This document shows positions 1 to 8,733 of a stretch of 37,172 nucleotides of DNA, one piece after another (the stretch's first letter is position 1; the number at the start of each line of letters is the position of its first letter). This DNA comes from Bacteroidales bacterium (lineage in GTDB: Bacteria > Bacteroidota > Bacteroidia > Bacteroidales > Bacteroidaceae), in contig SFIS01000021.1 of the NCBI GenBank assembly GCA_004555245.1, forward strand, positions 1-37,172, in the 5' to 3' direction. Below the pieces are notes generated by a model. It saw only the letters and a list, made by a program, of their open reading frames with translations, ran no database searches and was not told the origin of the DNA. The position numbers and the translations under genes are program-made.

Positions 1-41
1 TTGGTTCAGCGCGACAAACGTAAAAGTTGGGTCAAGTGGCA

Positions 42-59
42 ACCAGCCTTTAGGCTGGT
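42..59. repeat. CAGCC/GGCTG hairpin, relative of the second intergenic repeat family
   Basis: ACCAGCC (42-48) and GGCTGGT (53-59) form a perfect 7-bp stem around TTTA. The same core, CAGCCT-NNN-AGGCTG, recurs at 20920-20934 and 37064-37078, each time close to GACAAC-type repeats. It may be the 3' part of a repeat or transcript whose remainder lies left of the window. Function unknown. Confidence 0.5.
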
Positions 60-85
60 AAAAGTTGTTTTTGTTGTTGTCAACA

Positions 86-142
86 GACAACATAGAGTTT
101 AGAATCTGACCGTTGTTCCTGTTGTCTCTGTTGTCGTAAAAA
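86..142 (+). repeat. Nonamer repeat, copy A (three TGTTGTCNN-type units plus A-tract)
   Basis: Positions 111-137 hold three 9-bp units (CGTTGTTCC, TGTTGTCTC, TGTTGTCGT), followed by AAAAA at 138-142. An opposite-orientation unit, GACAACATA, lies at 86-94 and equals the third unit of the copy at 20743-20769. The copy sits downstream of porX, in a 248-bp stretch where I see no gene and no clear terminator. Confidence 0.75.
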
Positions 143-248
143 CCAAAGCGAGACAATTACAAACATGACCTTCAGAATTATGATATTCATTTTTTGCACA
201 TCAAACTGTACACCCTAAGAATGTATGCGAGAATGCTTGTGTGGGGAT

Positions 249-1817
249 TTAGCGCTTCTTCGGCGTGAGAGTGACGATGGGTATGAGCATCTCTTCCATC
301 GATATGCCTCCGTGCTGGAAGGTGTCCTTGTAGTATGAGGCATAGTGGTTGTAGTTGTTGGGATAGGCGAAGAAGGTGTTGCCGGTGGCGAAGATGTAGC
401 TCGTGGAGAGGTTGGGTGACGGCAGCTGTGCCTCGCGAGGGTTCTTGACGGTGAAGACATCCTTAGACTGGCAGTTGAGATTCTTGCCGAGCTTGTAGCG
501 GAGGTTGGTGTTGGTGTTGCGGTCGCCGATGATGCGGACAGGTTTTGTGGTGCGTATCGAGCCGTGGTCGGTGGTGAGGACGATGCGGCACGAGTGCTGT
601 GCAAGACGTCTGAACAACTCTGCCACAGCGGAATGGCGGAACCACGAACGCGTGATGGAGCGGTAGGCAGCCTCGTTGTTTGCCAGCTCGCGCACCATCT
701 TTGATTCTGTACGGGCGTGGGACAGCATGTCAACGAAATTGAGTACTACGACATTGAGGTCGTTGTGGAGAAGGCTGTCGAAGCGGTCAACGAGACGCTC
801 GGCTCCCTGAGAATCGTTTATCTTGTGATAGGAGAATGTGTCGCGGCGGCGGAAACGGTCAAGATGTGTCCTGACCAAAGGCTCCTCGTTCAGATTCTTC
901 CCCTCTTCGCTGTCTTCGTCAACCCAAAGGGTGGGGAAGAGTGTCGAGATCTTGTCGGGCATAAGACCGGAGAAGATGGCGTTGCGGGCATATTGCGTAG
1001 CGGTAGGGAGAATGGAGAGATAGAGGTCTTCGTCGATGTCAAACAGCGTGGTGATCTCCGAGGTGAGCGTGCGCCAGTGGTCGTAGCGCAGATTGTCAAT
1101 GACAATGAAGAAGAGGCTGCCGCCGCCTTCGTCGAGACGGGGAAAGACATAACGCTTCATGATGTCGGGAGAGAGCAGGGGACGCTCTGCGCTGCGTGAC
1201 ATACTCTCGGGTGAGACCCACGAGAGATAGTTGCGACGTATGAACTTTGCAAAGGCGGCATTGGCTTCCTCCTTCTGCATGTCGAGCATCTCTGTCATGC
1301 CGGATTCAGCATCAGAGAGGGTCAGTTCCCAATCGACAAGTGTGCGATAGACCTGTTTCCAGTCATCAACGCTGCTGCTGTCGGAGATTTGCATGGAGAG
1401 TTGTCCGAAATGCTGGCGATAGCTTGTCTGTGTCACTTCGGTGATGATCTCCATGCGGTGAATGTGTTTCTTCAGCGTCAGTAGAATCTGCGAAGGGTTG
1501 ACAGGCTTGATGAGATAGTCGGCTATCTTGCTTCCGATGGCCTGGTCCATGATGTGCTCTTCTTCTGATTTTGTGACCATCACGACCGGTGTCTGCGGCT
1601 GTATGGCTTTGATGCGCTGCAAGGTTTCGAGACCGCTGATGCCAGGCATCATCTCGTCGAGAAGGATAAGGTCGAAGTTCTGCTGCTGGCACAGTTCGAT
1701 GGCATCGGTGCCGTTGTTGACAGTCGTGACATTGTAGTCTTTCTTCTGGAGGAAGAGAAGATGGGCGCGCAACAGTTCTATCTCGTCATCTACCCATAAG
1801 AGTTTTCCGTTGTTCAT
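249..1817 (-). CDS. porX: PorX-type response regulator with PglZ domain
   Basis: 522-residue regulator resembling PorX, which with the kinase PorY and the sigma factor SigP controls type IX secretion genes in Bacteroidetes. The receiver domain (about 1-125) shows the acidic pair D10/D11, phospho-acceptor D54 in LLDEMMPG, T82 and K104. A helical linker leads to a PglZ domain of the alkaline-phosphatase superfamily (about 200-515) with VIDNLRYD near 240, T272 in LPTATQY, TTDHGS near 415 and a C-terminal FQHGG. No DNA-binding domain is visible, as in known PorX. The start at 1817 gives MNNGKLLWVDD, the usual distance to the receiver; an in-frame extension to 1898 would overlap the end of porW. 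It lies 46 bp downstream of porW, so the two are probably cotranscribed. The family call is firm; the regulatory targets here are inferred. Confidence 0.93.
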   Translation of the reverse strand: MNNGKLLWVDDEIELLRAHLLFLQKKDYNVTTVNNGTDAIELCQQQNFDLILLDEMMPGISGLETLQRIKAIQPQTPVVMVTKSEEEHIMDQAIGSKIADYLIKPVNPSQILLTLKKHIHRMEIITEVTQTSYRQHFGQLSMQISDSSSVDDWKQVYRTLVDWELTLSDAESGMTEMLDMQKEEANAAFAKFIRRNYLSWVSPESMSRSAERPLLSPDIMKRYVFPRLDEGGGSLFFIVIDNLRYDHWRTLTSEITTLFDIDEDLYLSILPTATQYARNAIFSGLMPDKISTLFPTLWVDEDSEEGKNLNEEPLVRTHLDRFRRRDTFSYHKINDSQGAERLVDRFDSLLHNDLNVVVLNFVDMLSHARTESKMVRELANNEAAYRSITRSWFRHSAVAELFRRLAQHSCRIVLTTDHGSIRTTKPVRIIGDRNTNTNLRYKLGKNLNCQSKDVFTVKNPREAQLPSPNLSTSYIFATGNTFFAYPNNYNHYASYYKDTFQHGGISMEEMLIPIVTLTPKKR

Positions 1818-1863
1818 GAGGTGCGGTATGGTTTGTGAAGCGTGTGACAGGAAAAGGTGTAAA

Positions 1864-4800
1864 TCAGAATCCGTCGAATTCGAAATATTCGTCATCACGC
1901 TTCTGTTGCTTCTTCTGTTTCTGTTTCGTTGTAGTCTGGCGCTTGGTGTCCGGCGCGTCGTCTATAATCTCGAGGATGTCGGAGTTGATAACCTGACGCT
2001 CGGTTTTGTTCTTGCTCTTTACTGCATTCTGGCGTGGCGTTGCGGAGGATGCCTTTGTGCTGTCAGCAGCTGGGCCGCCTGCACCAGTAACATTCGAACC
2101 TGCTTTTGTTGAAGCGGAACTTCCTGCACCCGTAGCGTTCGAGGCTGCTTTTATAGGTGAGGATGTATCGTTGCTGACAGGCTTGTCGTCGCTGACAGTG
2201 ATGCCTTGAGATTGCGGCAAGGGCTTGTCGTCGCTGACAGTGATGCCTTGGGCTGGTTGCAAGGGGATGTCGTCGCTGACAGTGATGCCTTGAGATTGCG
2301 GCAAGGGGATGTCGTCGCTGACAGTTATGCCTTGAGATTCCGGCAAGGTAGTGTTTGAGTTGTTGCCGGTCTGTTCATTGTCTGTTTCGGCACCGACATT
2401 GTTGCCACCTGCAGAAGGATGCCTTTCGGGATCGTAGTCCTCGGGTGATACAATCTGTTCGTTCAGTATCGGGGCGGACGGCAGCTCCATCGGGGCGTAG
2501 TGTGTGGAGAAGAACTCCTCATAGTCGTTGTATGACAGGCGTGTGCCGAGCAGAGCGAGGTTCTGGCGGCTGATGACGATTGTGCGTACACCTTTCATCC
2601 GTCTTTGTATGCTCTTCTCCGATGCGATACGGCGTGCATATACCATCGCCTCCTCGATGGTATGGAATCCGCTGACTGAGATGCTGTGCATGTTCAGGTA
2701 TTCGTCTGACGTGGCAATCTCGAAGTTACGGACAAGGAAACTCGTGAAGTTGTATCGCGCCAGTTCAAACAGTAGGCGGTTCTCTGCGGTAGTGGCATCG
2801 ACACCGTCGGCGGCAAGAGAATCGGGAATGTATGCCATGAGATATATGTAATCGTCCGACGGTTCGTCAGAGAACTGCCATGTCACAGTGTCGGCAGCCT
2901 CGTCGGTCTCCTGAAGGCGCATATCCCAGATGTTGCCGTTGACGAATGAGTTCTTGTGTAGTTTCCTTCCGTCTTTCACCCCGTTCAGGATCATGCCGGC
3001 AAGTTTGGCGACCGGCGACTGCGGATAGTCTTCTACGATGCGTCGCATGGCGTTGATACAACTGTCCGGGCGACCAGTCTCCAACTGTGTCATGCCGTTT
3101 ACGAAAAGGAAACGGTCGCGATGGACACCGAGGGGGTACAAGCGTTCTGACTGCCTGCCGTTCTTCAGCACAGTGTCGAAATCGTTGTTGCGGAATGCGT
3201 TGTATGTTTCGGCGTAAAGCGAATCCTCAAGGTGCGTGCCGTAGCGGGCATTGTATTCAAAGTTAGGGTCAGAGATAATTTGGCCTAACTGAGACTGCGG
3301 GTAGGCCTCGACAAGTCTTGTCTTGTATGTCTCAGCTTTCCTCCGCTCTCCTTTGCGTGAATATAGAAGGAAGAGGTGGTAATACACCTCGTCCATCAAG
3401 GCATAGTCTGGCTGCATGCTGACTAAGCGCATGAAGGCTTTCTCTGACAGCGCGAGGTTGTCAAGCTTGTCCTTGAATATTATTGCAGAGCCGAAGAGGG
3501 CGTCGGCAATGAGGCTGTTGCTCTCCGCAAGCTGTTCTTCTGTGAAAGGAATCTGCGCAAGGTAGTACTCCCGCCGGTGCGGGTCGTTGACAGCCGAATC
3601 CGGTGTTGCCTTCTCTTCTGAAGGCATCATGTCTTGTTGCGTGCTGTCTGTTTCTGCCATGTCTGCATTGTTCTCTGTAGCCACAACGGTTTTGTTGATG
3701 CGCTGCCAGTCGTCGGTGTTCTCGCGTTCGCCCCATTGGCGGCGGAATGCCTGCATACCTTGTTTCACGGCAGTAGGGTTGTAGAAATACCATACGCTAT
3801 TCTGCTTCGAGGCTGAGGCAACCGGACGGGAAACTGCGCCGTTCTTCATTGTGGCGTTGCCTGTGCCAGGACGACTGTTTGCGGCAGCCTGCTTCTCCAG
3901 TTCAGCAAGTTTCTCTTCTTTCTCTTTCTTTTTCAGTGCGTCGATAATCTTGTCTATGGCGGCATTGCGCTCAGTCTCGCTCATGCGCGACAACTGCTGC
4001 AGCGAATCCTGGAGATGTATAGTCTCGGTGTGCGGGCAGAGTTCGTCGAGCACTGCAGAACGTCTGTCAAGTTCCTCGTATCCGTCACGGTCTTTGTCGA
4101 GCAGTCCTATCGCCTCGCCGTAGCATCGTCTGGCGTCGCTGTATTTCTCTGTCTCCCAATAGATATTGCCGAGCTGCAGTAGCAGCACGCCTTTCTCTAT
4201 TCCGGTCCGCTTAGCCTCTTTCACGCCTTTCTCGTAAGCGCTGACAGCATTTGCGGTGTCGCCGTCTGCAAGGAGAATATTGCCCATGGCGTAATACACC
4301 TGGTCAAGATAATCGGCGTTCTTGCCCGACCGCGCCATGCGTTTCAGCGTCTTGAGTTTTGTCTTCGAGACAGACTTGCCCTGCGCTGTTGCAGGAGTGA
4401 TGTTCTCGGTCATGGCGATACGCGCATTGAATTCAAGTTCGTAAGGCGGGTTCTGCCTGATGACATGTCTGAAAGCGTTGTATGCCTCGTCGTGCCGACC
4501 TTGCAGAGACATAATCTGTCCGAGAATGTACCATTCGCGTGCCCTTTGCATCTTGCGTTGTTCTTTGGCTATCACTCTCTTCAGATAGACTGCGGCGTTC
4601 TCATAGTCGTGCAGGTGGAGGTAGTAGTCAGCCATGGTGTAGTTCCACTCTTTCTGCGCACGCCAGTCAATACTGTCTCTCGACATGTTGCGAATGACAT
4701 CCTCTGCATCGTACAACCAGCCCTGCTGGACATAGCTTTTTGCCAGCCATGCCCTTGACTTCGCATAGATGTCAGGCTGTGTCCGATAGAGGCGCGACAT

Positions 4801-5286
4801 ATAGGAGAAGGTTGACGCCGCCTCGTCGAACGCCCCTTTGTGGAACTGTGACCTGCCCATAAGCATCCATGCTTTCCACATGAAGGGGTTGTATTCCTTG
4901 CGGTTGAGCCATTCGATGTCACGTTCTGTCTTCTTTCTCGTGTTTTTCCATTCTGGGCGTTTCTTGATGGAATGCTGTTTGATAGCCTTTTTTGACTTAA
5001 GAATCGCCATTTCAAAATTCGCCTTGCCCAGTTCTTTGCTCGCCTTGTTCTCCACGGTGTATAGCGGCAGCACTTCTGTGAAGTCGTCTTTGTTGCCCTG
5101 TTCTTTGGCGAGGGAGCCTTCGATGTATGCCTGTGCGCCGTTGTAGTATGTGTTGTAGCGGGTGTTGAAACTGTGCCACCATCTTGAAGCGCCCGTGTTC
5201 TTCTGTGTAGAACACGAGATGAGCGTCAGCAGCAATGTGACGCTTGCCATTGTCATGGCGAGGGTATGTGTGCGACGTTTTTTCAT
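1864..5286 (-). CDS. porW: PorW/SprE-type T9SS TPR lipoprotein
   Basis: 1140-residue protein with a lipoprotein signal peptide (lipobox LISC, acylated C25) followed by SRWWHSFNTRYNTYYNG, characteristic of PorW/SprE. PorW (SprE in gliding Flavobacterium) is a periplasmic lipoprotein needed for type IX secretion. Many TPR-like helices span about 50-900, broken by a charged, low-complexity linker near 440-570. The region at about 980-1036 is four tandem 14-residue copies of a QGITVSDD-containing unit, followed by Ser/Ala/Thr/Gly-rich spacer and a basic-then-acidic tail. These low-complexity parts are unlikely to belong to the conserved fold and are probably strain-variable. It precedes porX in transcription order. 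The family assignment is strong; the role of the repeats is unknown. Confidence 0.88.
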   Translation of the reverse strand: MKKRRTHTLAMTMASVTLLLTLISCSTQKNTGASRWWHSFNTRYNTYYNGAQAYIEGSLAKEQGNKDDFTEVLPLYTVENKASKELGKANFEMAILKSKKAIKQHSIKKRPEWKNTRKKTERDIEWLNRKEYNPFMWKAWMLMGRSQFHKGAFDEAASTFSYMSRLYRTQPDIYAKSRAWLAKSYVQQGWLYDAEDVIRNMSRDSIDWRAQKEWNYTMADYYLHLHDYENAAVYLKRVIAKEQRKMQRAREWYILGQIMSLQGRHDEAYNAFRHVIRQNPPYELEFNARIAMTENITPATAQGKSVSKTKLKTLKRMARSGKNADYLDQVYYAMGNILLADGDTANAVSAYEKGVKEAKRTGIEKGVLLLQLGNIYWETEKYSDARRCYGEAIGLLDKDRDGYEELDRRSAVLDELCPHTETIHLQDSLQQLSRMSETERNAAIDKIIDALKKKEKEEKLAELEKQAAANSRPGTGNATMKNGAVSRPVASASKQNSVWYFYNPTAVKQGMQAFRRQWGERENTDDWQRINKTVVATENNADMAETDSTQQDMMPSEEKATPDSAVNDPHRREYYLAQIPFTEEQLAESNSLIADALFGSAIIFKDKLDNLALSEKAFMRLVSMQPDYALMDEVYYHLFLLYSRKGERRKAETYKTRLVEAYPQSQLGQIISDPNFEYNARYGTHLEDSLYAETYNAFRNNDFDTVLKNGRQSERLYPLGVHRDRFLFVNGMTQLETGRPDSCINAMRRIVEDYPQSPVAKLAGMILNGVKDGRKLHKNSFVNGNIWDMRLQETDEAADTVTWQFSDEPSDDYIYLMAYIPDSLAADGVDATTAENRLLFELARYNFTSFLVRNFEIATSDEYLNMHSISVSGFHTIEEAMVYARRIASEKSIQRRMKGVRTIVISRQNLALLGTRLSYNDYEEFFSTHYAPMELPSAPILNEQIVSPEDYDPERHPSAGGNNVGAETDNEQTGNNSNTTLPESQGITVSDDIPLPQSQGITVSDDIPLQPAQGITVSDDKPLPQSQGITVSDDKPVSNDTSSPIKAASNATGAGSSASTKAGSNVTGAGGPAADSTKASSATPRQNAVKSKNKTERQVINSDILEIIDDAPDTKRQTTTKQKQKKQQKRDDEYFEFDGF
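2181..2348 (-). repeat. Four 42-bp tandem repeats inside porW
   Basis: Four head-to-tail 42-bp units (2181-2222, 2223-2264, 2265-2306, 2307-2348) encode 14-residue copies of the type QSQGITVSDDIPLP, differing at a few positions (I/K before PL; PAQ for QSQ). The length is a multiple of three, so gain or loss of a unit would keep the reading frame. The array lies near the C terminus of the PorW-type lipoprotein. Confidence 0.9.
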
Positions 5287-5409
5287 GATGGTGTTCTGAT
5301 AGGGGAGAGGGTGGGGTGGCGCAGCAGTGTCGGTTTATGCCTGTTGTCAGCGTAGTCGGTACGTGGTCCGGCTTGTCTCTGATGCCGGCAGCATGGTCAG
5401 GCATGTTCC

Positions 5410-5811
5410 TCAGCCTGCGTCTGACGTTGACAGCAAGATAAGTTCATCCTTCAGCTCGTCGGGTATGTTTATGCCTCTGACGGTGAGGCTTCTGCTCCAA
5501 GCCTTCACCTCTTCGCCAGGTGAGAGGGAGTAGAGAATCTCTGAAAATTCGTCCACTTCATCCTCGTTGTACGAGTCGGACGGGCGGTTGGCATATCTGT
5601 CCAGCTCTTCATCGTCGAAATACTCTGGCTGATTGACGAATGTTTCAAGAAGGCATTCCTGCTCGCATTTGTCGCTTGCTGACGAGCATGTGCTGCAGTT
5701 GCCGTCACTGCCGTTTCCGGCATTGCGGACCACGGCATTGTCTTTGCCGAGAAATCCTATTGTCGCCGCGACTACCGCCAGGATGGCCAAAGCCAGAAAC
5801 AGGATTGTCAT
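5410..5811 (-). CDS. Conserved small membrane-anchored cysteine-motif protein
   Basis: 133 residues. Residues 2-21 form one N-terminal transmembrane helix or uncleaved anchor. It is followed by four cysteines spaced C39-x2-C42-x6-C49-x3-C53 (CSTC and CEQEC), then an acidic region with YFDDEELDRY and NEDEVDEFSEIL, and a C-terminal segment including WSRSLTVRGINIPDELKDE. I recall similar proteins, annotated as hypothetical, in other Bacteroidales, but know no function. The cysteines could bind a metal or form disulfides. It lies 123 bp upstream of porW and 51 bp downstream of aroA, on the same strand, so it may be cotranscribed with either. It has no visible enzyme motif. Confidence 0.75.
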   Translation of the reverse strand: MTILFLALAILAVVAATIGFLGKDNAVVRNAGNGSDGNCSTCSSASDKCEQECLLETFVNQPEYFDDEELDRYANRPSDSYNEDEVDEFSEILYSLSPGEEVKAWSRSLTVRGINIPDELKDELILLSTSDAG

Positions 5812-5862
5812 TTCTTTATTATAACGTTATGAAGCATGAAATATTGTGTGTGCGACAGTTCT

Positions 5863-7131
5863 CTATTCAGTCTCGGTGATTTTGAATCCCGCCTTGGCGA
5901 GATCTTTCCAGAATCCCGGGTATGATTTTGACACCACTTCTGGATTCTCTATCGTCAGTGGTCCGTGTATGACAGCCATTGGTGCGATAGCCATTGCCAT
6001 GCGGTGGTCGTCGTAAGTCTGCACGGGGCTGTCGTCAGGCTGGCATCTCTCGCCTTCCCATCTCAGTTCGCTGTCGTTGTAGTCGTGTATGACATATCCC
6101 AGACGTCGCATTTCTGTCTTCATCGCCTCGATGCGGTCCGTCTCTTTTATCTTCAGCGATGCAAGTCCCCTGAAATGGAAGTGCATCCCGCAGGCAAGAC
6201 ATGTGGCTATGAGTGTCTGTGCGAGGTCGGGCTGGTGCGTGAAGTCGAAATCCACCCTTGGCAGCTGGTTGTCGTGGTATGACAATGTGACGACGGTAGG
6301 CGACATCGCCTTGCGTGTCTCGAAACTTGTCTTCACGCCGAGCATGGAGAATATGTATTTCACTTGTGCGTCGCCTTGTCTCGACGAATCCATCAGCCCG
6401 CCGAGCTGCACGCTGCATTTCTCGTTACAGAACAGTGCCATCATCTCATACCAGTATGATGCCGCACTCCAGTCGTTCTCTATATAATAATGTCGTGACT
6501 TGTACATCTGAGGCTTCACCTCTATAGTGTCAACTCCCGTCCACTCTGCGTCAGCGCCGAAATCGTTCATCACCGACAGCGTGAGGTCGATGTACGGGCG
6601 CGACACGATGTTGCCCGTCAGTGTCAGTCGCAGACCGTTCTCCATGGCCGGTGCTATAAGAAGCAGTGCAGAGATGTATTGCGAACTGATGTTTCCGGGT
6701 ATTGATATTCTGCCGCCCTTGATTTTCTTTCCCTTTATTTTCAGAGGCGGATACCCTTCTTCTCCTGTATATTCGATGTCTGCCCCGAGGTGTCTGAGCA
6801 CATCGACAAGAATCTTGATAGGGCGGTGTCTCATACGTTCGGTTCCCGTGATGGTATGCGATTGTCCTTCGCAGATGCAGAGCCATGCCGTCATGAAGCG
6901 CATCGCCGTTCCGGCAGCCTTGATGTCTATTGTCTCAGGCATATTCTTCAGTGCGTTGACGACAACCTCTGTGTCGTCGCAGTCAGACAGGTTGTCGGGC
7001 AGGACAAGCGGCTCGTTGTTGTAGGCTGATGCCATGGCGCTGATGATGAGTGCCCGGTTGCTTATGCTTTTGGATGACGGCAGTTCTATTGTAGTGTCAA
7101 GTATGTCCGGAGCTTCTATTAAGTATTTCAT
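5863..7131 (-). CDS. aroA: 3-phosphoshikimate 1-carboxyvinyltransferase (EPSP synthase)
   Basis: 422-residue enzyme that joins phosphoenolpyruvate to shikimate-3-phosphate, the sixth step of the cytoplasmic shikimate pathway towards aromatic amino acids and folate. Visible family motifs include SSKSISNRALI (substrate-binding Lys/Ser near the N terminus), AAGTAMRF, GTERMRHRP, GNISSQYISALLL, DWSAASYWYE, DFTHQPDLAQT, KIKETDRIEAM and YDDHRMAMAIA. The divergent, slightly short form is usual for Bacteroidetes. The start at 7131 (MKYLIEAP) is preferred over an extension to 7194 because the EPSP-synthase fold begins there. The same-strand neighbours are cca upstream (143-bp gap) and the small cysteine-motif protein downstream. 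Confidence 0.95.
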   Translation of the reverse strand: MKYLIEAPDILDTTIELPSSKSISNRALIISAMASAYNNEPLVLPDNLSDCDDTEVVVNALKNMPETIDIKAAGTAMRFMTAWLCICEGQSHTITGTERMRHRPIKILVDVLRHLGADIEYTGEEGYPPLKIKGKKIKGGRISIPGNISSQYISALLLIAPAMENGLRLTLTGNIVSRPYIDLTLSVMNDFGADAEWTGVDTIEVKPQMYKSRHYYIENDWSAASYWYEMMALFCNEKCSVQLGGLMDSSRQGDAQVKYIFSMLGVKTSFETRKAMSPTVVTLSYHDNQLPRVDFDFTHQPDLAQTLIATCLACGMHFHFRGLASLKIKETDRIEAMKTEMRRLGYVIHDYNDSELRWEGERCQPDDSPVQTYDDHRMAMAIAPMAVIHGPLTIENPEVVSKSYPGFWKDLAKAGFKITETE

Positions 7132-7274
7132 GTTCAATGATTTTTGTGTTGTTTTCGGTTGTTCTGCGTTGCACCGTAACGTCCGTTGTATCAACGTCTT
7201 GTGAATTTTTAGCGTTGTGTATCTTCAGGAACTGTGTGACAGTCGGGAATCATACTGTGCCACAGTGTCCTTCA

Positions 7275-8726
7275 TTATGATTTCGGTGTCAGTCCCATAC
7301 TCTCCGCCTTCTTCATCAGAAGTTTCAGAAGCGGTTCGCGCTCGTTGGGCACGGAGTTGTCGAGCACGGCATTCTTCAGTGTCAGTTTCAGAGTTCCAAC
7401 CTCTTTTGACGGTTTCAGTCCGAACATCTCCATTATCTCGTTGCCGTCTATGACCGGCTGCAGCAGACGTTTGAAGTCGCGCTCTTTCAGATCTGAAAGT
7501 TTTGTCCTGACGATGCGGAAGTTCTCGATGAAATGTTTCTTTCTCAGTTCGTTACGACTTGTGATGTCCGCCTCGCACAGTGTCATGAGGTCGTCGATGT
7601 CGTCGTCGGCATCGTTTATTAGCCTTCTCACAGCGCTGTCAGTCACCACCTCGTCAGCAATGGCTATGGGGCGCATGTGCAGGTCGATAAGTTTCTGCAC
7701 ATATTTCATCTTCATGTCCAAAGGCAGTTTGAGCCTTCTGAAGATATCCGGCAGCATCTTTGCCCCGACGTAGTTGTGGTTGTGGAAAGTCCATCCGTTC
7801 TGCGGATCCCATCGTTTGGTCTTTGCCTTGCCGATGTCATGGAGCAGAGCCGCCCATCTGAGCCATAGGTTGTCTGATTTCTTCGCTACGTTGTCAAGCA
7901 CTTCGAGCGTATGGTAGAAATTGTTTTTGTGTCCTCTTCCGTCCGGTCCCTTCTCCACTATGTCGAGGTTGGTGAGTTCCGGCAGTATGATATGCAGCAG
8001 TCCGCAGCGGTGCATCTCCACCAGTCCTTTCGACGGTGTCTTCGTGCTCATGATTTTGTTCATCTCTTCCTGAATCCTCTCTCCCGAGATTATTCTGATG
8101 CGTTCTTTGTTTCTTTCGAGAGCGTCGAAAGTCTCGTCGTCGATAAAGAAGTTGAGTTGTGTGGCGAACCGTATGCATCTCATCATTCTGAGCGGGTCGT
8201 CTGAGAAAGTGACGTCAGGGTCGAGCGGCGTCCGCACGATGCCGTCTTCGAGGTCGTAGATGCCGTCGAAGGGGTCAACAAGCTCGCCGAAGCGTTCTTT
8301 GTTCAGACAGACAGCCATTGCGTTGATGGTGAAATCGCGTCTGTTCTGGTCGTCTTCGAGTGTTCCGTTTTCTACGACAGGCTTTCTCGAGTTGTGGCTG
8401 TAGCTCTCTTTTCTTGCTCCTACAAACTCTATCTCCCGTCTGTTGCCCGCTTTGTCGTAGATGCACACCTGTGCCGTGCCGAAGTTCTTGAAGACAGAGA
8501 GTTTGGCGCGTCTGCCTATCTTCTCCTTCATTGCTTTGGCAATGTCTATCCCGCTGCCGACGACAACGACATCGATATCGTTTGACGGCCGTTCGAGGAA
8601 GATGTCTCTTACAAATCCTCCTACGACATAGCATTCCACACCTTGTTCGTCGGCAGTCTCTCCGATGAGGCGGAAGACAGGTTTGTCGAGAATTTGTGCA
8701 AGTTCCGTATCTGAGTATATCTTCAT
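7275..8726 (-). CDS. cca: CCA-adding tRNA nucleotidyltransferase with HD domain
   Basis: 483-residue class II nucleotidyltransferase that builds or repairs the 3' CCA end of tRNA. The head domain has VVGGFVRDIFL (about 34-44) and the catalytic aspartates D50 and D52 in SNDIDVVV, followed by RRDFTINAMAV and the neck region DPLRMMRCIRFATQL. An HD domain lies near 290-330 (LLHDIGKAKTKRW, then HNHNYVGAKM); in related enzymes it has phosphatase or phosphodiesterase activity. The start at 8726 (MKIYSDTELA) fits the family; the 22-residue upstream extension would overlap folK. folK ends 7 bp upstream, so the two are probably cotranscribed. It could be a poly(A) polymerase paralogue, but the domain layout favours Cca. 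Confidence 0.93.
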   Translation of the reverse strand: MKIYSDTELAQILDKPVFRLIGETADEQGVECYVVGGFVRDIFLERPSNDIDVVVVGSGIDIAKAMKEKIGRRAKLSVFKNFGTAQVCIYDKAGNRREIEFVGARKESYSHNSRKPVVENGTLEDDQNRRDFTINAMAVCLNKERFGELVDPFDGIYDLEDGIVRTPLDPDVTFSDDPLRMMRCIRFATQLNFFIDDETFDALERNKERIRIISGERIQEEMNKIMSTKTPSKGLVEMHRCGLLHIILPELTNLDIVEKGPDGRGHKNNFYHTLEVLDNVAKKSDNLWLRWAALLHDIGKAKTKRWDPQNGWTFHNHNYVGAKMLPDIFRRLKLPLDMKMKYVQKLIDLHMRPIAIADEVVTDSAVRRLINDADDDIDDLMTLCEADITSRNELRKKHFIENFRIVRTKLSDLKERDFKRLLQPVIDGNEIMEMFGLKPSKEVGTLKLTLKNAVLDNSVPNEREPLLKLLMKKAESMGLTPKS

Positions 8727-8733
8727 GTATGTA

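Noticed and set aside
1818..1898. N-terminal extension of PorX
   Set aside because: It would overlap the porW end and adds residues absent from the compact receiver start seen in PorX.
7254..7266. Palindrome ACTGTGCCACAGT after cca as terminator
   Set aside because: The stem has essentially no loop and no T-tract; it could be chance.
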